Below, piece after piece: positions 53,030 through 61,635 of a stretch of DNA of 64,000 nt; the first letter of the stretch is position 1, and each line of letters starts with the position of its first letter. The DNA is from JAVVHH01 sp964613945 (lineage in GTDB: Bacteria; Pseudomonadota; Alphaproteobacteria; Acetobacterales; Acetobacteraceae): positions 69,040-133,039 of the forward strand of contig CAZTJC010000008.1 in NCBI GenBank assembly GCA_964613945.1, written 5' to 3'. Below the pieces are notes generated by a model. The model ran no database searches. It was not told where the DNA came from and saw only the letters and a program-made list of their open reading frames with translations. Both the position numbers and the translations under genes were made by a program.

Positions 53030-53776
53030 ATGAACCAACTTGATCTCGCCGGCCGTGTCGCCGTTGTCACCGGCGGCGCGCGCGGCATCGGCCGCGCCAT
53101 CGCGGAACGCATGCTCGCCTCGGGCGCAAGCGTCGCGTTGTGGGATCGCGACGGTTCACATGCGGAGAGCACCGCCGCCGCCTTGGGCGATCGTGCGAGT
53201 GCCCACGCTGTGGACCAGACCGACGAACGAGCCGTTCACGCCGCTGCGGAAGCAACGATCGCGCGACACGGCCGGGTCGACATCCTGGTCAACAACGCCG
53301 GCATCACCGGCGGCAACGCACCGACCTGGCAGCTGCCGAGCACGGAATGGCGTACGGTGCTCGAGGTCAACCTGGTCGGGCCATACCTCGTCTCGTCCGC
53401 CCTGCTGCCGCACATGATCGCGGCGGGCTACGGCCGGGTCGTGAACATCGCATCGGTCGCCGGCAAGGAAGGCAATCCGAACGCGAGCCATTACAGCGCC
53501 AGCAAGGCAGGGCTGATCGCGCTGACCAAGTCGCTCGGCAAGGAGCTGGCCGGCAGCGGCGTCCTGGTCAATTGCGTCACCCCCGCCGCGGCGAAGACGG
53601 AATTGTTCGCGCAGATGAGCGAAACGCAGATCGCCTATATGCTGTCCAAGATTCCGATGAACCGCTTCGTGACGGTCGAGGAGATCGCCGCCCTGGCCTG
53701 CTGGCTCGCCACCGAGGACTGCTCGTTCAGCACCGGCGGCGTGTTCGATGTCAGCGGCGGGCGCGCGACCTACTGA
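53030..53776 (+). CDS. SDR family oxidoreductase (FabG-like)
   Basis: 248 aa short-chain dehydrogenase. Cofactor motif TGGARGIG is near residue 15, NNAG in VDILVNNAGITG, the catalytic Ser in NIASVAG and Tyr/Lys in HYSASKAG, so the active site is complete. WDRD after the second strand suggests NAD rather than NADP. FabG-like sequences act on many substrates; the context does not define one. It follows the LOV gene by 12 bases on the same strand and overlaps the convergent hydrolase-like gene by 26 bases. Confidence 0.9.
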   Translation: MNQLDLAGRVAVVTGGARGIGRAIAERMLASGASVALWDRDGSHAESTAAALGDRASAHAVDQTDERAVHAAAEATIARHGRVDILVNNAGITGGNAPTWQLPSTEWRTVLEVNLVGPYLVSSALLPHMIAAGYGRVVNIASVAGKEGNPNASHYSASKAGLIALTKSLGKELAGSGVLVNCVTPAAAKTELFAQMSETQIAYMLSKIPMNRFVTVEEIAALACWLATEDCSFSTGGVFDVSGGRATY

Positions 53777-54827
53777 CGGGGGCAGGCTCCGCAGGACGAT
53801 CGTAGCGGGCCTTCAGCGCCGATGCGACGTCCTGCTCCGCGTCCGCAGCGCGCGGCACGTAGGCGCCTAGCCCGAAGAAGTCATAGGTAACTCCGGCATA
53901 GCGCCGCACGTCGACGCGTGAACCGGCTTGTTGTAGGTTCGCCGCCAGCGTTTCGGCTTGAGACCGCAACGGATCGATGTCGGCCAGCACGACCATTGTG
54001 GGCGGCATGCCAGCCAGGTCGCGCCGGGCCACCAGGTCCAGCCGCGGATCGGCCAGGTTGTCCGGAGCGTATTGATCTTGCGCCCAACGCACGGTCGCGC
54101 GCGTCAGGGGTTGGCTGCCGCCGTATTCGCGCATGCTGGGCGTGTTCGTCGCCGTGCCCGCCCACGGCGTGATCAGCAGCAGGCCGTCGGGCACTGCCAC
54201 ATGCTGATCACGGGCTGTCAGCGCCGTTGAAAGTGCCAGGTTCGCGCCGGGCCCCTCGCCTGCCAGGATGACCCGGGTCGGGTCCGCGCCCCAACTCCGC
54301 ATCTGGCCTCGGGCCCATTGATAGGCCGCGAGCGCATCGTCGTGAATGGCGGGGAAGCGTGCTTCCGGTGCCAGGCGCGGCCGCAAGCTCACAACTACCC
54401 AGCCGGTGCGGATGGAAAGCTGCCGTGCTGTTTCGTCTGCATCAGCGTCCCGCCGGGTCACCCAGGTGCCGCCCGGGAAATAGACGATGACCGGCGTATT
54501 CTTGGCCAGCGCGGGCCGATACAGCGTCGCGCTGATCGACCCAGCGGCCCCGCTGGCAGCGGGCTGACTGAATTGGCTGACCTCGATACCAGGCGCCGGC
54601 AGACCCTGGACATTGAAGATGGCGTGCCCCGCCTCCACCAAGCTCGGTACGTCGCGCGCTTCCTGCAGGCTGACCGCCGATCGCTCCTTGGCGTTCATCG
54701 CCACGCGTTCGCTGAGGATGTCAGACATCTCGGCGGTCGGGGCCACTCCCGTCGCGGAAGGCGAGCCGCAGCCGGACAGAACCAACAACGCGGTTGCTGA
54801 AACTAAAGAAACAGGGAAGCGGTGCAT
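53751..54827 (-). CDS. lipoprotein with HSL-type alpha/beta-hydrolase fold lacking catalytic Ser and His
   Basis: 358 aa. The ATG at 54827 gives a lipoprotein signal (MHRFPVSLVSATALLVLSGC, lipobox Cys about 20). The rest aligns with hormone-sensitive-lipase-type esterases: VIVYFPGGTWV in place of FHGGGW, RLAPEARFPAIHDDALAAYQWA, then AGEGPGANLA where GDSAG should be, IDPLRSQAE (Asp kept, about 285) and YAGVTYDFFG where HGF should be. So the nucleophile Ser (about 192) and catalytic His (about 315) are both replaced. It is likely a non-catalytic, membrane-anchored binding or regulatory protein (inference). An intact relative lies at 56324-57304. Confidence 0.83.
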   Translation of the reverse strand: MHRFPVSLVSATALLVLSGCGSPSATGVAPTAEMSDILSERVAMNAKERSAVSLQEARDVPSLVEAGHAIFNVQGLPAPGIEVSQFSQPAASGAAGSISATLYRPALAKNTPVIVYFPGGTWVTRRDADADETARQLSIRTGWVVVSLRPRLAPEARFPAIHDDALAAYQWARGQMRSWGADPTRVILAGEGPGANLALSTALTARDQHVAVPDGLLLITPWAGTATNTPSMREYGGSQPLTRATVRWAQDQYAPDNLADPRLDLVARRDLAGMPPTMVVLADIDPLRSQAETLAANLQQAGSRVDVRRYAGVTYDFFGLGAYVPRAADAEQDVASALKARYDRPAEPAPVSRSRARR

Positions 54828-54884
54828 CAGAAAACCGGGTTGTGGGCACCGCCACCCTGCCGTGTCAGGCTTGGGCAAACAAGC

Positions 54885-55043
54885 CTAGTTCAGTCGGCTA
54901 CGCAGCTGCATGGGCGAGCTGGGCTCGGGCAAGTCACCACCCGGCGGATCGCTCAACGGCGGCACGTCGCTCGGCGGTGGCTCATAAACCGGCACGGGAA
55001 CCGGTGTCGGCTGCGGTATCGGCTCTGGCATCTGGGCTTGCAT
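54885..55043 (-). CDS. small proline-rich protein (52 aa)
   Basis: Short ORF with a convincing ribosome binding site (AAGGAG, eight bases before ATG 55043). The product is acidic and very rich in Pro (MPEPIPQPTPVPVPVYEPP, then PPLSDPPGGDLPEPS), with no membrane segment. Similar short Pro/Glu/Asp-rich proteins exist in many Proteobacteria without known function. It sits 57 bases upstream of the lipoprotein gene on the same strand and may be co-transcribed with it. Confidence 0.62.
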   Translation of the reverse strand: MQAQMPEPIPQPTPVPVPVYEPPPSDVPPLSDPPGGDLPEPSSPMQLRSRLN

Positions 55044-55157
55044 ATCGCCTGCTCCTTGGTTGCATGGGATCAACGCGGAGAAGTCGAGTGTGTTTCAGGA
55101 ATATTAACGTTCACCTGCGCTTGACCTTGAACGGATAGGAAAACTAGCTTAAGCGCG

Positions 55158-55373
55158 TTGAACAGAACGGGAACAAAAGCCGTGACCCCGAGCCCAGCTG
55201 ACGCTCTCGCCGCCGATATCTCGCAGTTCCGCAACGTCGTCTATGTGGTTCGCGGCAGACCCGGTCAGAATGACCGCCCTGCCCTTCCTGCCGGTCATCC
55301 CGTGAGTTGGGGCGCCATCACCGATGGCACCGTGCTCGATCACGCGACGTATCCATTTCCGGTGTTCAATTGA
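55158..55373 (+). CDS. small hypothetical protein preceding the DUF6362-like gene
   Basis: ORF of up to 71 aa from TTG 55158, or 63 aa from GTG 55182. The product (ADISQFRNVVYVVRGRPGQND and GHPVSWGAITDGTVLDH) matches nothing I recognise. Its TGA overlaps the TTG of the next gene (TTGA), which argues for a real, coupled gene. A minus-strand ORF covers the same bases. If it is not real, 55044-55369 is a 326-base region with no other recognisable gene. Confidence 0.42.
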   Translation: MNRTGTKAVTPSPADALAADISQFRNVVYVVRGRPGQNDRPALPAGHPVSWGAITDGTVLDHATYPFPVFN

Positions 55374-55894
55374 CAAATCCACATACGCCGGACGGGCTGC
55401 CGGCCACCGCCGCCTGGGTCATCGGCCGCCTCGAGGAGGCCGGCATCGCGCTGCTGGCGTTGCCCAATAGCGGGCCGAGCACCCGGCTCGCGCAGGGCGG
55501 CATGGAGTGGGTGCACAGCGCGGCGGAAAGCTACGGCGCAGCGAAGGCGAAGCTTCGGCCCGCCGCTCCCAGCGCCGCGCACATCACCCGCATGGACCAG
55601 ACCTATGGCTGGGTGTCGCGCATTCCGGAGGACAAATACGTGTTGCGCCGGGTTGTAGGAGCCCGAAGCCTGGTCAACCCGATGACAGGGCGGCATCTGT
55701 ATAGCTGGCGTCGTCTCGGCACGGCGGTCGGCGCCGACCACAAGGCGGTGCAGCGCTGGCACGCACAAGGCATCGACATGCTCGTCGCCATCCTGAACGG
55801 CGCTGGCGACGAGCGTCGACCGGTGCGATCCTGCGCCACCCTAGCCCGCCTACGGGCGGCGAGCCCGAGCTTGGGCTTCCGGGCGGGCGCCTAG
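55370..55894 (+). CDS. DUF6362-like protein with a probable helix-turn-helix
   Basis: 174 aa from TTG 55370; no strong ribosome binding site is visible, so translation may depend on the overlapping upstream ORF. The part ITRMDQTYGWVSRIPEDKYVLRRVVGAR followed by YSWRRLGTAVGADHKAVQRWHAQGIDMLVAILN resembles the DUF6362 family, whose C-terminal half looks like a helix-turn-helix. Such genes are often phage-related in Alphaproteobacteria, so this may be a domesticated phage regulator; no other phage gene is nearby. Its stop shares the CTAG palindrome with the convergent gene. Confidence 0.6.
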   Translation: MTNPHTPDGLPATAAWVIGRLEEAGIALLALPNSGPSTRLAQGGMEWVHSAAESYGAAKAKLRPAAPSAAHITRMDQTYGWVSRIPEDKYVLRRVVGARSLVNPMTGRHLYSWRRLGTAVGADHKAVQRWHAQGIDMLVAILNGAGDERRPVRSCATLARLRAASPSLGFRAGA

Positions 55895-56307
55895 CGGAGA
55901 ACGAGTGCAGCCTGGCGAAGGCGCTGCGTCATCGTGACCGCGCCCACGCCGGCCACCGCGAGTGCGAGTGCCCAACGGCCGTTGCTTTCCGTCGTCAGAT
56001 CGACGCCACCGACCAAGAACAGGAACAGCGCCGATACCCAGAACAGCGCCGCTTTGCCGGCGCCGCCGCGCCGGATGACGCTGAGCGCCAGCACAACAAA
56101 GGTGGCGTAGATCCCGATCGCCAGCGCGCGCACCAAGTCCCGGCCCATCAGCGATAGATCGCCGATCGCTTCGCTGATCCGCCACAGCGCGACATGAAAG
56201 CTGTCGGCGACGCGGAACAGAAAATACTGCGGCCCGACCCAATAGGCCAATGCCGCCAGTGCCAATCCCGCCACCCAAGCGATCAAAACCGGATCACGCC
56301 GCTGCAT
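55891..56307 (-). CDS. hypothetical small membrane protein
   Basis: 138 aa with three to four hydrophobic segments: VLIAWVAGLALAALAYWV, LVRALAIGIYATFVVLALSVI, AALFWVSALFLFLVGGV and ALALAVAGVGAV. No family recognised. Start at ATG 56307 (GAGGGA seven bases upstream). It overlaps the start side of nothing else but ends convergently on the same CTAG as the DUF6362-like gene; it lies 16 bases downstream of the HSL-type hydrolase and is probably co-transcribed with it. Confidence 0.65.
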   Translation of the reverse strand: MQRRDPVLIAWVAGLALAALAYWVGPQYFLFRVADSFHVALWRISEAIGDLSLMGRDLVRALAIGIYATFVVLALSVIRRGGAGKAALFWVSALFLFLVGGVDLTTESNGRWALALAVAGVGAVTMTQRLRQAALVLR

Positions 56308-56323
56308 TGTCTGTTCCCTCACG

Positions 56324-57304
56324 TCACCGTCTCGCCAACTCAACCGTCACCGCCTTGGCGAGCCGGTCGATCGCCTGTCGCGCAGCCGGCACCACGCCGG
56401 CGAAGTCGGCGAAACCGTGCGGCAACGCCGTCTCTTCGAGCAGATGGGCGTTGACCCCTGCCTTTTGCAGGGCTGCCGCAAAAGCCCTGCCCTGATCCCG
56501 CAACGGGTCGAAACCGGCGGTCATGATCAACGCCGGCGACGCGCCGCCCAACTCGGCCCGGATCGGCGACAGCCGAGGATCGCCTGGGTCCTGCTCCGGC
56601 GGGATCAGGAGCCGGGCACATTCCCGCATGCCCTCGGCGGTCAGCAGATAGCCCTCGTAGAATGTGGTGACGCTGGGATACAGCCCGTCCTGATGCAGCA
56701 TGTCGACGGCGGGGTAGAGCAGCACCTGCAGTTTCGCGCTGCCATCGACCGCCAGTGCCGCCGCCAGGTTCGCGCCCGCGCTATCGCCGCCGATCAGCCA
56801 AGGCCCCGCCCCTTGCGCCCGCGCCCAGCCCCAGGCTGCCGATGCATCGTCGAACGCCGCCGGAAACGGATGCTCCGGTGCCAACCGGTAATCCACGGAA
56901 GTGATGCGCAACCGTGCCCGCGCCGACAGCCGCCGGCATAGCGCGTCATGGGTATCGAGGCTGCCGAGGATGAATCCGCCGCCGTGAAAGAACAGCATGT
57001 CGCCCAGGGGCGTGGTGCGGGGATCGTACCGACGCGCCGGCCGGCCGGCCACCTCGATCGGCGTGACCCGGACCGAGCGATCCGGCTTCAGCCCGGTGAC
57101 CGGCGGCGCCGACGCATAGCGCTTGCGCAACGCGTTGAGCTCCGCCGGCCCGCTGCGCTGCGTCCGGTTGGCGAACCGCACGAGCGCCGACATCACGGGG
57201 TCCATTGTCTGGCCATCGGCCGCCAGCGGGCGTCCGAACAACGCGCCGGCCGCAAGCGCACTGCGCAGCCAGGTGCGTTGGAAGTGATTGATCTGCATAG
57301 ACAT
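56324..57304 (-). CDS. alpha/beta hydrolase, hormone-sensitive lipase type esterase
   Basis: 326 aa esterase of the HSL (bacterial family IV) group with an intact active site: oxyanion motif FFHGGGF (107-110), nucleophile Ser175 in GGDSAGAN, Asp about 265 in GFDPLRDQ and His about 295 in LPHGFADF. A short hydrophobic N-terminal segment (ALAAGALFGRPLAADG) may be a signal or anchor. Probably hydrolyses short-chain acyl esters; natural substrate unknown. Two starts, ATG 57304 and ATG 57298, are possible. Divergent from the Mfd-like gene. Confidence 0.88.
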   Translation of the reverse strand: MSMQINHFQRTWLRSALAAGALFGRPLAADGQTMDPVMSALVRFANRTQRSGPAELNALRKRYASAPPVTGLKPDRSVRVTPIEVAGRPARRYDPRTTPLGDMLFFHGGGFILGSLDTHDALCRRLSARARLRITSVDYRLAPEHPFPAAFDDASAAWGWARAQGAGPWLIGGDSAGANLAAALAVDGSAKLQVLLYPAVDMLHQDGLYPSVTTFYEGYLLTAEGMRECARLLIPPEQDPGDPRLSPIRAELGGASPALIMTAGFDPLRDQGRAFAAALQKAGVNAHLLEETALPHGFADFAGVVPAARQAIDRLAKAVTVELARR

Positions 57305-57403
57305 TACTTTACAGCGCCTTCACCTGGCTGAAAACGTCAAAGGAAAAGGGTTGATGGCCCGCGATCCCGAACGACTTTCTCCGAGCAACCAGCCCACGAG
57401 ACG

Positions 57404-60400
57404 ATGACTCCCGACCGCTCCGACCCGGCCCTAGCTTTCGCTCTCCTGCAACAGACCCGGCGGTCCGGACAGCTCATCGCCATCCTTCGCGGCGCCGGCC
57501 GCCTCGACCGGGTCGCTTGCCTGGCCACCGCTCTGGCTGCCGACGTCGAGGTGCTCGTCCTGCCTCCGGTCGACGTGCTGCCCTATGATCTCATCGCGCC
57601 GTCCGCCCATGCCGTCGGCCGCCGGGTCGCGACGCTGACGCAACTGGCGACCTCCGCCACTGGACCGCGCCTGCTGCTCACCAGCGCCACCGCCTCGTTG
57701 CAGCGCGTCCGGCCCGGGAAAGTCTGGCAGGACGCCGAACTCACGATCGAAAAAGGCGACCGCATCGACCGCGACGCGCTTCGCGAAGCCCTCGCCGTCC
57801 GCGCTTATCATTGGGACGAGCGGGTCGACGAGCCCGGCGAGGCCGCGTTTCGCGGCCAAGTCATCGACATCTTCCCGTCTGGCGACCCGGCACCGGTCCG
57901 CCTACACCTCCAGGACAACGTGGTGATGTCGATCACCGGCATCGACCTCGGCACCCAGCGCAGCGCAGCGCCGCTCGACCGGGTCAAGCTTCGCCCAGCG
58001 ACCGAGTTCCGCATTGACGCCGAGGAACTGCCGGCCGCAGCGCGACGGCTCGCGCCGGATTCGGTTGGCCAACCCGTCCCGCTGCATCTTCCCCGCCGCC
58101 TGCAGACCATCTTCCAGACGATGCCCGACGCCGCCATCTATCACGGGCCCGACGTGCCTGAGCGCTGGCGCATGGTCCGCGACGCCATCGACGACGCCTA
58201 TGCCGCGGCGCAGAAGGCCGGCCGCGTCACCGGCGTGATCGGCGAGCTGGCGCCGCCGGACAAGTTGTTCCTCACCGTCGAGGAGGTCAGCGCCGCCTGC
58301 GCTACCAGCCTCGACCTCGGCCCGTCCGAGAGCATCGATCTGCCAGCGCCGCACCGTATTGGCGATCTGATGGAGTTGATTGCTGCCGCAGCCGGCGACC
58401 GGGTGCTCATCGCCGCTCCGGCGGGGGCCGAAAGCGTTGCCAAGAGCCTGCGCCGCCGTGGTGTGGACGCCGTCGTGGTCACGCGCGACACCCAGGTAGC
58501 GCCGGGCGCGGTCGGCATCATCGAGGCAGACCCACTCAGTGGCCTGCGCGCACCCGGCCTGCTGCTGCTGCCGGTTGGCCCGCTGCTGCGGCCCAAGGCC
58601 TCCGCGACCTTGTCAACGCCTACGGACGCGCCGCGCACCGGCGAGATCGTGGTCCATGTCGATCACGGCGTCTGTCGCCTCACCGGCTTGCGGCAGGTCG
58701 GCGACGAGGATCGCCTGGTACTCGAATTCGCCGACCGCACCGAATTGCTGATCCCGCCCACCATCTTCGACCGCGTCTGGCGCTACGGCGACACCGGCAG
58801 CAAGCTGGACCGCATCGGCGGCACTACCTGGATGAAGCGTCGCATCAAGATCGAGACGGAGCTCCAGAACACCGCCACCCAGTTGCACGCGCGCATCACC
58901 GCCCGCCACAGCGCCACCGCCCCGGTGATCCGGCCGGATCCGGCGCGCTTCGCCGTCGTTGCGCGGCGCTTCCCGTTCCCGCTCAGCAACGACCAGCGCG
59001 CCGCGATCCATGCCGTGCTGACCGATCTCGCCAGCGGCCGACCGACCGACCGCCTCCTGTGCGGCGACGTCGGCTTCGGCAAGACCGAGATCGCCATCCG
59101 CGCCGCCGCCGCTGCTGCCATCGGCGGCTACCAGGTCGCCGTGCTGGCACCGACCTCCGTCTTGGCCCGGCAACATCTGGCGGTATTCCGCGCCCGCTTC
59201 GCCGATACCGGTATCCGCGTCGAGGGCCTGATCCGCACGGAGGACGACGCCGAGACCCGCGCGATCCGGCGCGACGTCGCTGCCGGCACGGTGGGCATCG
59301 TGATCGGCACGCATGGCCTGATCTCGACGCGTTTCCACGACCTCGGCCTGACCATCATCGACGAGGAGCAGCGCTTCGGCGAGGAGGACAAAACGGCACT
59401 GGGCGGACTTGCGCCGCATGTTCTGGCCATGACTGCCACGCCAATCCCGCGCACGATGCAGGCGGCCCTGGTCGGCCTGCGCGACGTCAGCGTGCTGGCC
59501 ACTCCGCCACAGGCACGGCAACCCGTCCGCACCTTTGTGCTGAACTGGGACGATATCGTCGTACGCGAAGCGCTGCTGCGTGAGCAGCGCCGCGACGGGC
59601 AGAGCTTCATCGTCTGCCCGCGCATCTCGGATATCGCCCCGCTGCAGGCCGAACTGGCATCCCTGGTGCCGGAGCTGACCGTCACCGTCGCGCACGGCCG
59701 CATGCCGCCCGATGCGTTGGAGACCGCGATCGTCGACTTCGCCGCTGGCCGCGGCGACATCCTGATCGCCACCGACATCATCGAGGCCGGATTGGACATT
59801 CCGCGCGCCAACCTGATGATCGTCACCCACGCCGAGCGTTTCGGCCTGGCCCAGCTGCATCAGCTGCGTGGCCGCGTCGGCCGCGGCAGCCGGCGCGGCA
59901 CCGCTTATATCCTGACCGAGCCCGGCGCGGCGTTGACCGAGTCCAGCCAACAACGCCTCACCACCATGCAGCATCTCTCGGCGCTGGGTGCCGGCGTGCA
60001 AATCAGTGCCGCCGACCTGAACCTGCGCGGCGCCGGCGACCTGTTCGGCGACCAGCAGGCTGGCCATGTCCGCGCCGTCGGCACCGAGTTGTATCAGCAC
60101 CTCTTGCTCGAAGCCGTGTCGATGCAGCGGGGCGACCCGCCACGCCGCCCGGCCGCCGAACTGCATGTCGAACTATCCGGCCGTATTCCGGCCGACTACG
60201 TCCCCGATGAAAATCTCCGCATCGGCCTGCTGCGCCGCATGTTCCGGCTCGAGGATCTGCCGAGCCTGACCCAGTTCACCGACGAACTGCAGGACCGGTT
60301 CGGCGCACCGCCGCCCGAAGTTCAGGCCTTACTCGCGGTCCAGCGTCTGCGGTTGTTGGCGGAGATCATGCGGCTTACGCGAATCGATGCCGGTGGCACG

Positions 60401-60553
60401 TCGTGCGCGGTGACACCGATCGATCGGCACAAGGCGGAGGAGATCGCCAGCGTGCTGGGCGGCACGCATAATCGCGGCCGCATCATCATCCCGATCGCGC
60501 ATCGCGACCCGGTCGTCCGCGCCCAGAAGCTCGCCGAGCTTCTGGGCGGCTGA
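57404..60553 (+). CDS. Mfd-family transcription-repair coupling factor-like helicase
   Basis: 1049 aa, architecture of Mfd: UvrB-like N-terminal region (LPPVDVLPYDLIAPSAHAVGRRVATL, RGQVIDIFPSG), RNA polymerase-interacting CarD-like domain (VVHVDHGVCRLTGL, about 420-490), then a RecG-like motor with CGDVGFGKTE (about 552), DEEQRFGEED (about 651), TATPIPRTMQ, VESG-like DIIEAGLDIPRAN and QLRGRVGRGSRRG. It is about 100 aa shorter than typical Mfd (about 1150) and diverges inside usually invariant blocks, for example HVDHG for HxDYG. It could be the genome's Mfd or a paralogue with a changed role. Its stop is 4 bases from the convergent ilvC stop. Confidence 0.85.
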   Translation: MTPDRSDPALAFALLQQTRRSGQLIAILRGAGRLDRVACLATALAADVEVLVLPPVDVLPYDLIAPSAHAVGRRVATLTQLATSATGPRLLLTSATASLQRVRPGKVWQDAELTIEKGDRIDRDALREALAVRAYHWDERVDEPGEAAFRGQVIDIFPSGDPAPVRLHLQDNVVMSITGIDLGTQRSAAPLDRVKLRPATEFRIDAEELPAAARRLAPDSVGQPVPLHLPRRLQTIFQTMPDAAIYHGPDVPERWRMVRDAIDDAYAAAQKAGRVTGVIGELAPPDKLFLTVEEVSAACATSLDLGPSESIDLPAPHRIGDLMELIAAAAGDRVLIAAPAGAESVAKSLRRRGVDAVVVTRDTQVAPGAVGIIEADPLSGLRAPGLLLLPVGPLLRPKASATLSTPTDAPRTGEIVVHVDHGVCRLTGLRQVGDEDRLVLEFADRTELLIPPTIFDRVWRYGDTGSKLDRIGGTTWMKRRIKIETELQNTATQLHARITARHSATAPVIRPDPARFAVVARRFPFPLSNDQRAAIHAVLTDLASGRPTDRLLCGDVGFGKTEIAIRAAAAAAIGGYQVAVLAPTSVLARQHLAVFRARFADTGIRVEGLIRTEDDAETRAIRRDVAAGTVGIVIGTHGLISTRFHDLGLTIIDEEQRFGEEDKTALGGLAPHVLAMTATPIPRTMQAALVGLRDVSVLATPPQARQPVRTFVLNWDDIVVREALLREQRRDGQSFIVCPRISDIAPLQAELASLVPELTVTVAHGRMPPDALETAIVDFAAGRGDILIATDIIEAGLDIPRANLMIVTHAERFGLAQLHQLRGRVGRGSRRGTAYILTEPGAALTESSQQRLTTMQHLSALGAGVQISAADLNLRGAGDLFGDQQAGHVRAVGTELYQHLLLEAVSMQRGDPPRRPAAELHVELSGRIPADYVPDENLRIGLLRRMFRLEDLPSLTQFTDELQDRFGAPPPEVQALLAVQRLRLLAEIMRLTRIDAGGTSCAVTPIDRHKAEEIASVLGGTHNRGRIIIPIAHRDPVVRAQKLAELLGG

Positions 60554-60557
60554 ACGC

Positions 60558-61577
60558 TTAGTTCTTGGCCTTGTCGACCAGCGCGTTCTTGGAGATCCAC
60601 GGCATCATGCCGCGCAGCTTCTCGCCGACCTGCTCGATCGGGTGCTCGGCCAGACGGCGCCGGGTCGCCTTGAAGGAGGACTGGTTGACCTTGTTCTCCA
60701 GCATCCAGTCGCGGGCAAACTTGCCGGTCTGAATGTCGGACAGCACGCGCTTCATCTCGGCCTTGGTCTCGGAGGTGATGATGCGCGGCCCGGTGACGTA
60801 CTCGCCATACTCGGCCGTGTTGCTGATCGAGTAGTTCATGTTGGCGATGCCGCCCTCATAGATGAGGTCGACGATCAGCTTCACCTCGTGCAGGCACTCG
60901 AAATAGGCCATCTCGGGGGCGTAGCCCGCCTCGACCAGCGTCTCGAAGCCGGCCTTGATCAGCTCGACCAAGCCGCCGCACAGCACGACCTGCTCGCCGA
61001 ACAGGTCGGTCTCGCACTCTTCCTTGAACGTCGTCTCGATGATGCCGGCCTTGCCGCCGCCGATGGCGCTGGCATAGCTCAGTGCGATCTCGAGGGCGTT
61101 GCCGCTCGGGTTTTGGTCCACTGCCACCAGGCAGGGCACGCCACCGCCGCGCTGGTATTCCGAGCGCACCGTGTGGCCCGGGCCCTTCGGCGCGATCATG
61201 AACACGTCGATGTCCGGACGCGGGTCGAGCAGGTTGAAGTGCACGTTCAGGCCGTGGGCGAAAGCGAGCGCCGCGCCCGGCTTCATGTTGGCGTGCAGCT
61301 TGTCGCGATACAGGTCGCCCTGGCCCTCGTCCGGCGTCAGCACCATGACGACGTCGGCCCACTTGGCGCACTCGGCCGGGTCAGCGACCTTCAGACCGGC
61401 GGCTTCCGCCTTGGCCACACCGACCGAGCCGGCACGCAGGCCGACCATCAGCTCCTTGGCGCCGCTATCCTTGAGGTTGTTGACGTGGGCATGGCCCTGG
61501 CTGCCATAGCCGATGACGGCGACCTTCTTGCCCTTGATCAGGTTAACGTCGGCGTCGCGATCGTAATACACGCGCAT
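60558..61577 (-). CDS. ilvC: ketol-acid reductoisomerase (NADP+)
   Basis: 339 aa class I enzyme, second step of valine/isoleucine synthesis. VAVIGYGSQGHAHVNNLKDSG (NADPH loop), APKGPGHTVRSEY and the C-terminal knotted domain with TFKEECETDLFGEQVVLCGG and metal-binding Glu residues are complete. ATG 61577 has AGGAG nine bases upstream; an in-frame extension of 31 codons overlaps the ilvH end and is not used. Follows ilvH after 58 bases. Confidence 0.97.
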   Translation of the reverse strand: MRVYYDRDADVNLIKGKKVAVIGYGSQGHAHVNNLKDSGAKELMVGLRAGSVGVAKAEAAGLKVADPAECAKWADVVMVLTPDEGQGDLYRDKLHANMKPGAALAFAHGLNVHFNLLDPRPDIDVFMIAPKGPGHTVRSEYQRGGGVPCLVAVDQNPSGNALEIALSYASAIGGGKAGIIETTFKEECETDLFGEQVVLCGGLVELIKAGFETLVEAGYAPEMAYFECLHEVKLIVDLIYEGGIANMNYSISNTAEYGEYVTGPRIITSETKAEMKRVLSDIQTGKFARDWMLENKVNQSSFKATRRRLAEHPIEQVGEKLRGMMPWISKNALVDKAKN

Positions 61578-61635
61578 GATGAATGGCTCCTCGATGTCGA
61601 TTGGAATGAAAAACGGGGTGGAATGGACGGGCGCC

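Noticed and set aside
55121..55149. TTGACC followed after 17 bases by CTAGCT as a promoter for 55158-55894
   Set aside because: The -35 is good but the -10 candidate matches the consensus poorly.
55149..55382. 77-codon minus-strand ORF opposite the small ORF before the DUF6362-like gene
   Set aside because: No ribosome binding site or recognisable domain, and its start lies inside the next plus-strand gene; the plus-strand ORF has the stop/start overlap in its favour, though neither is proven.
58613..60166. 517-codon minus-strand frame opposite the Mfd-like gene
   Set aside because: Mirror-frame artefact with no domain; the plus-strand helicase motifs are unambiguous.
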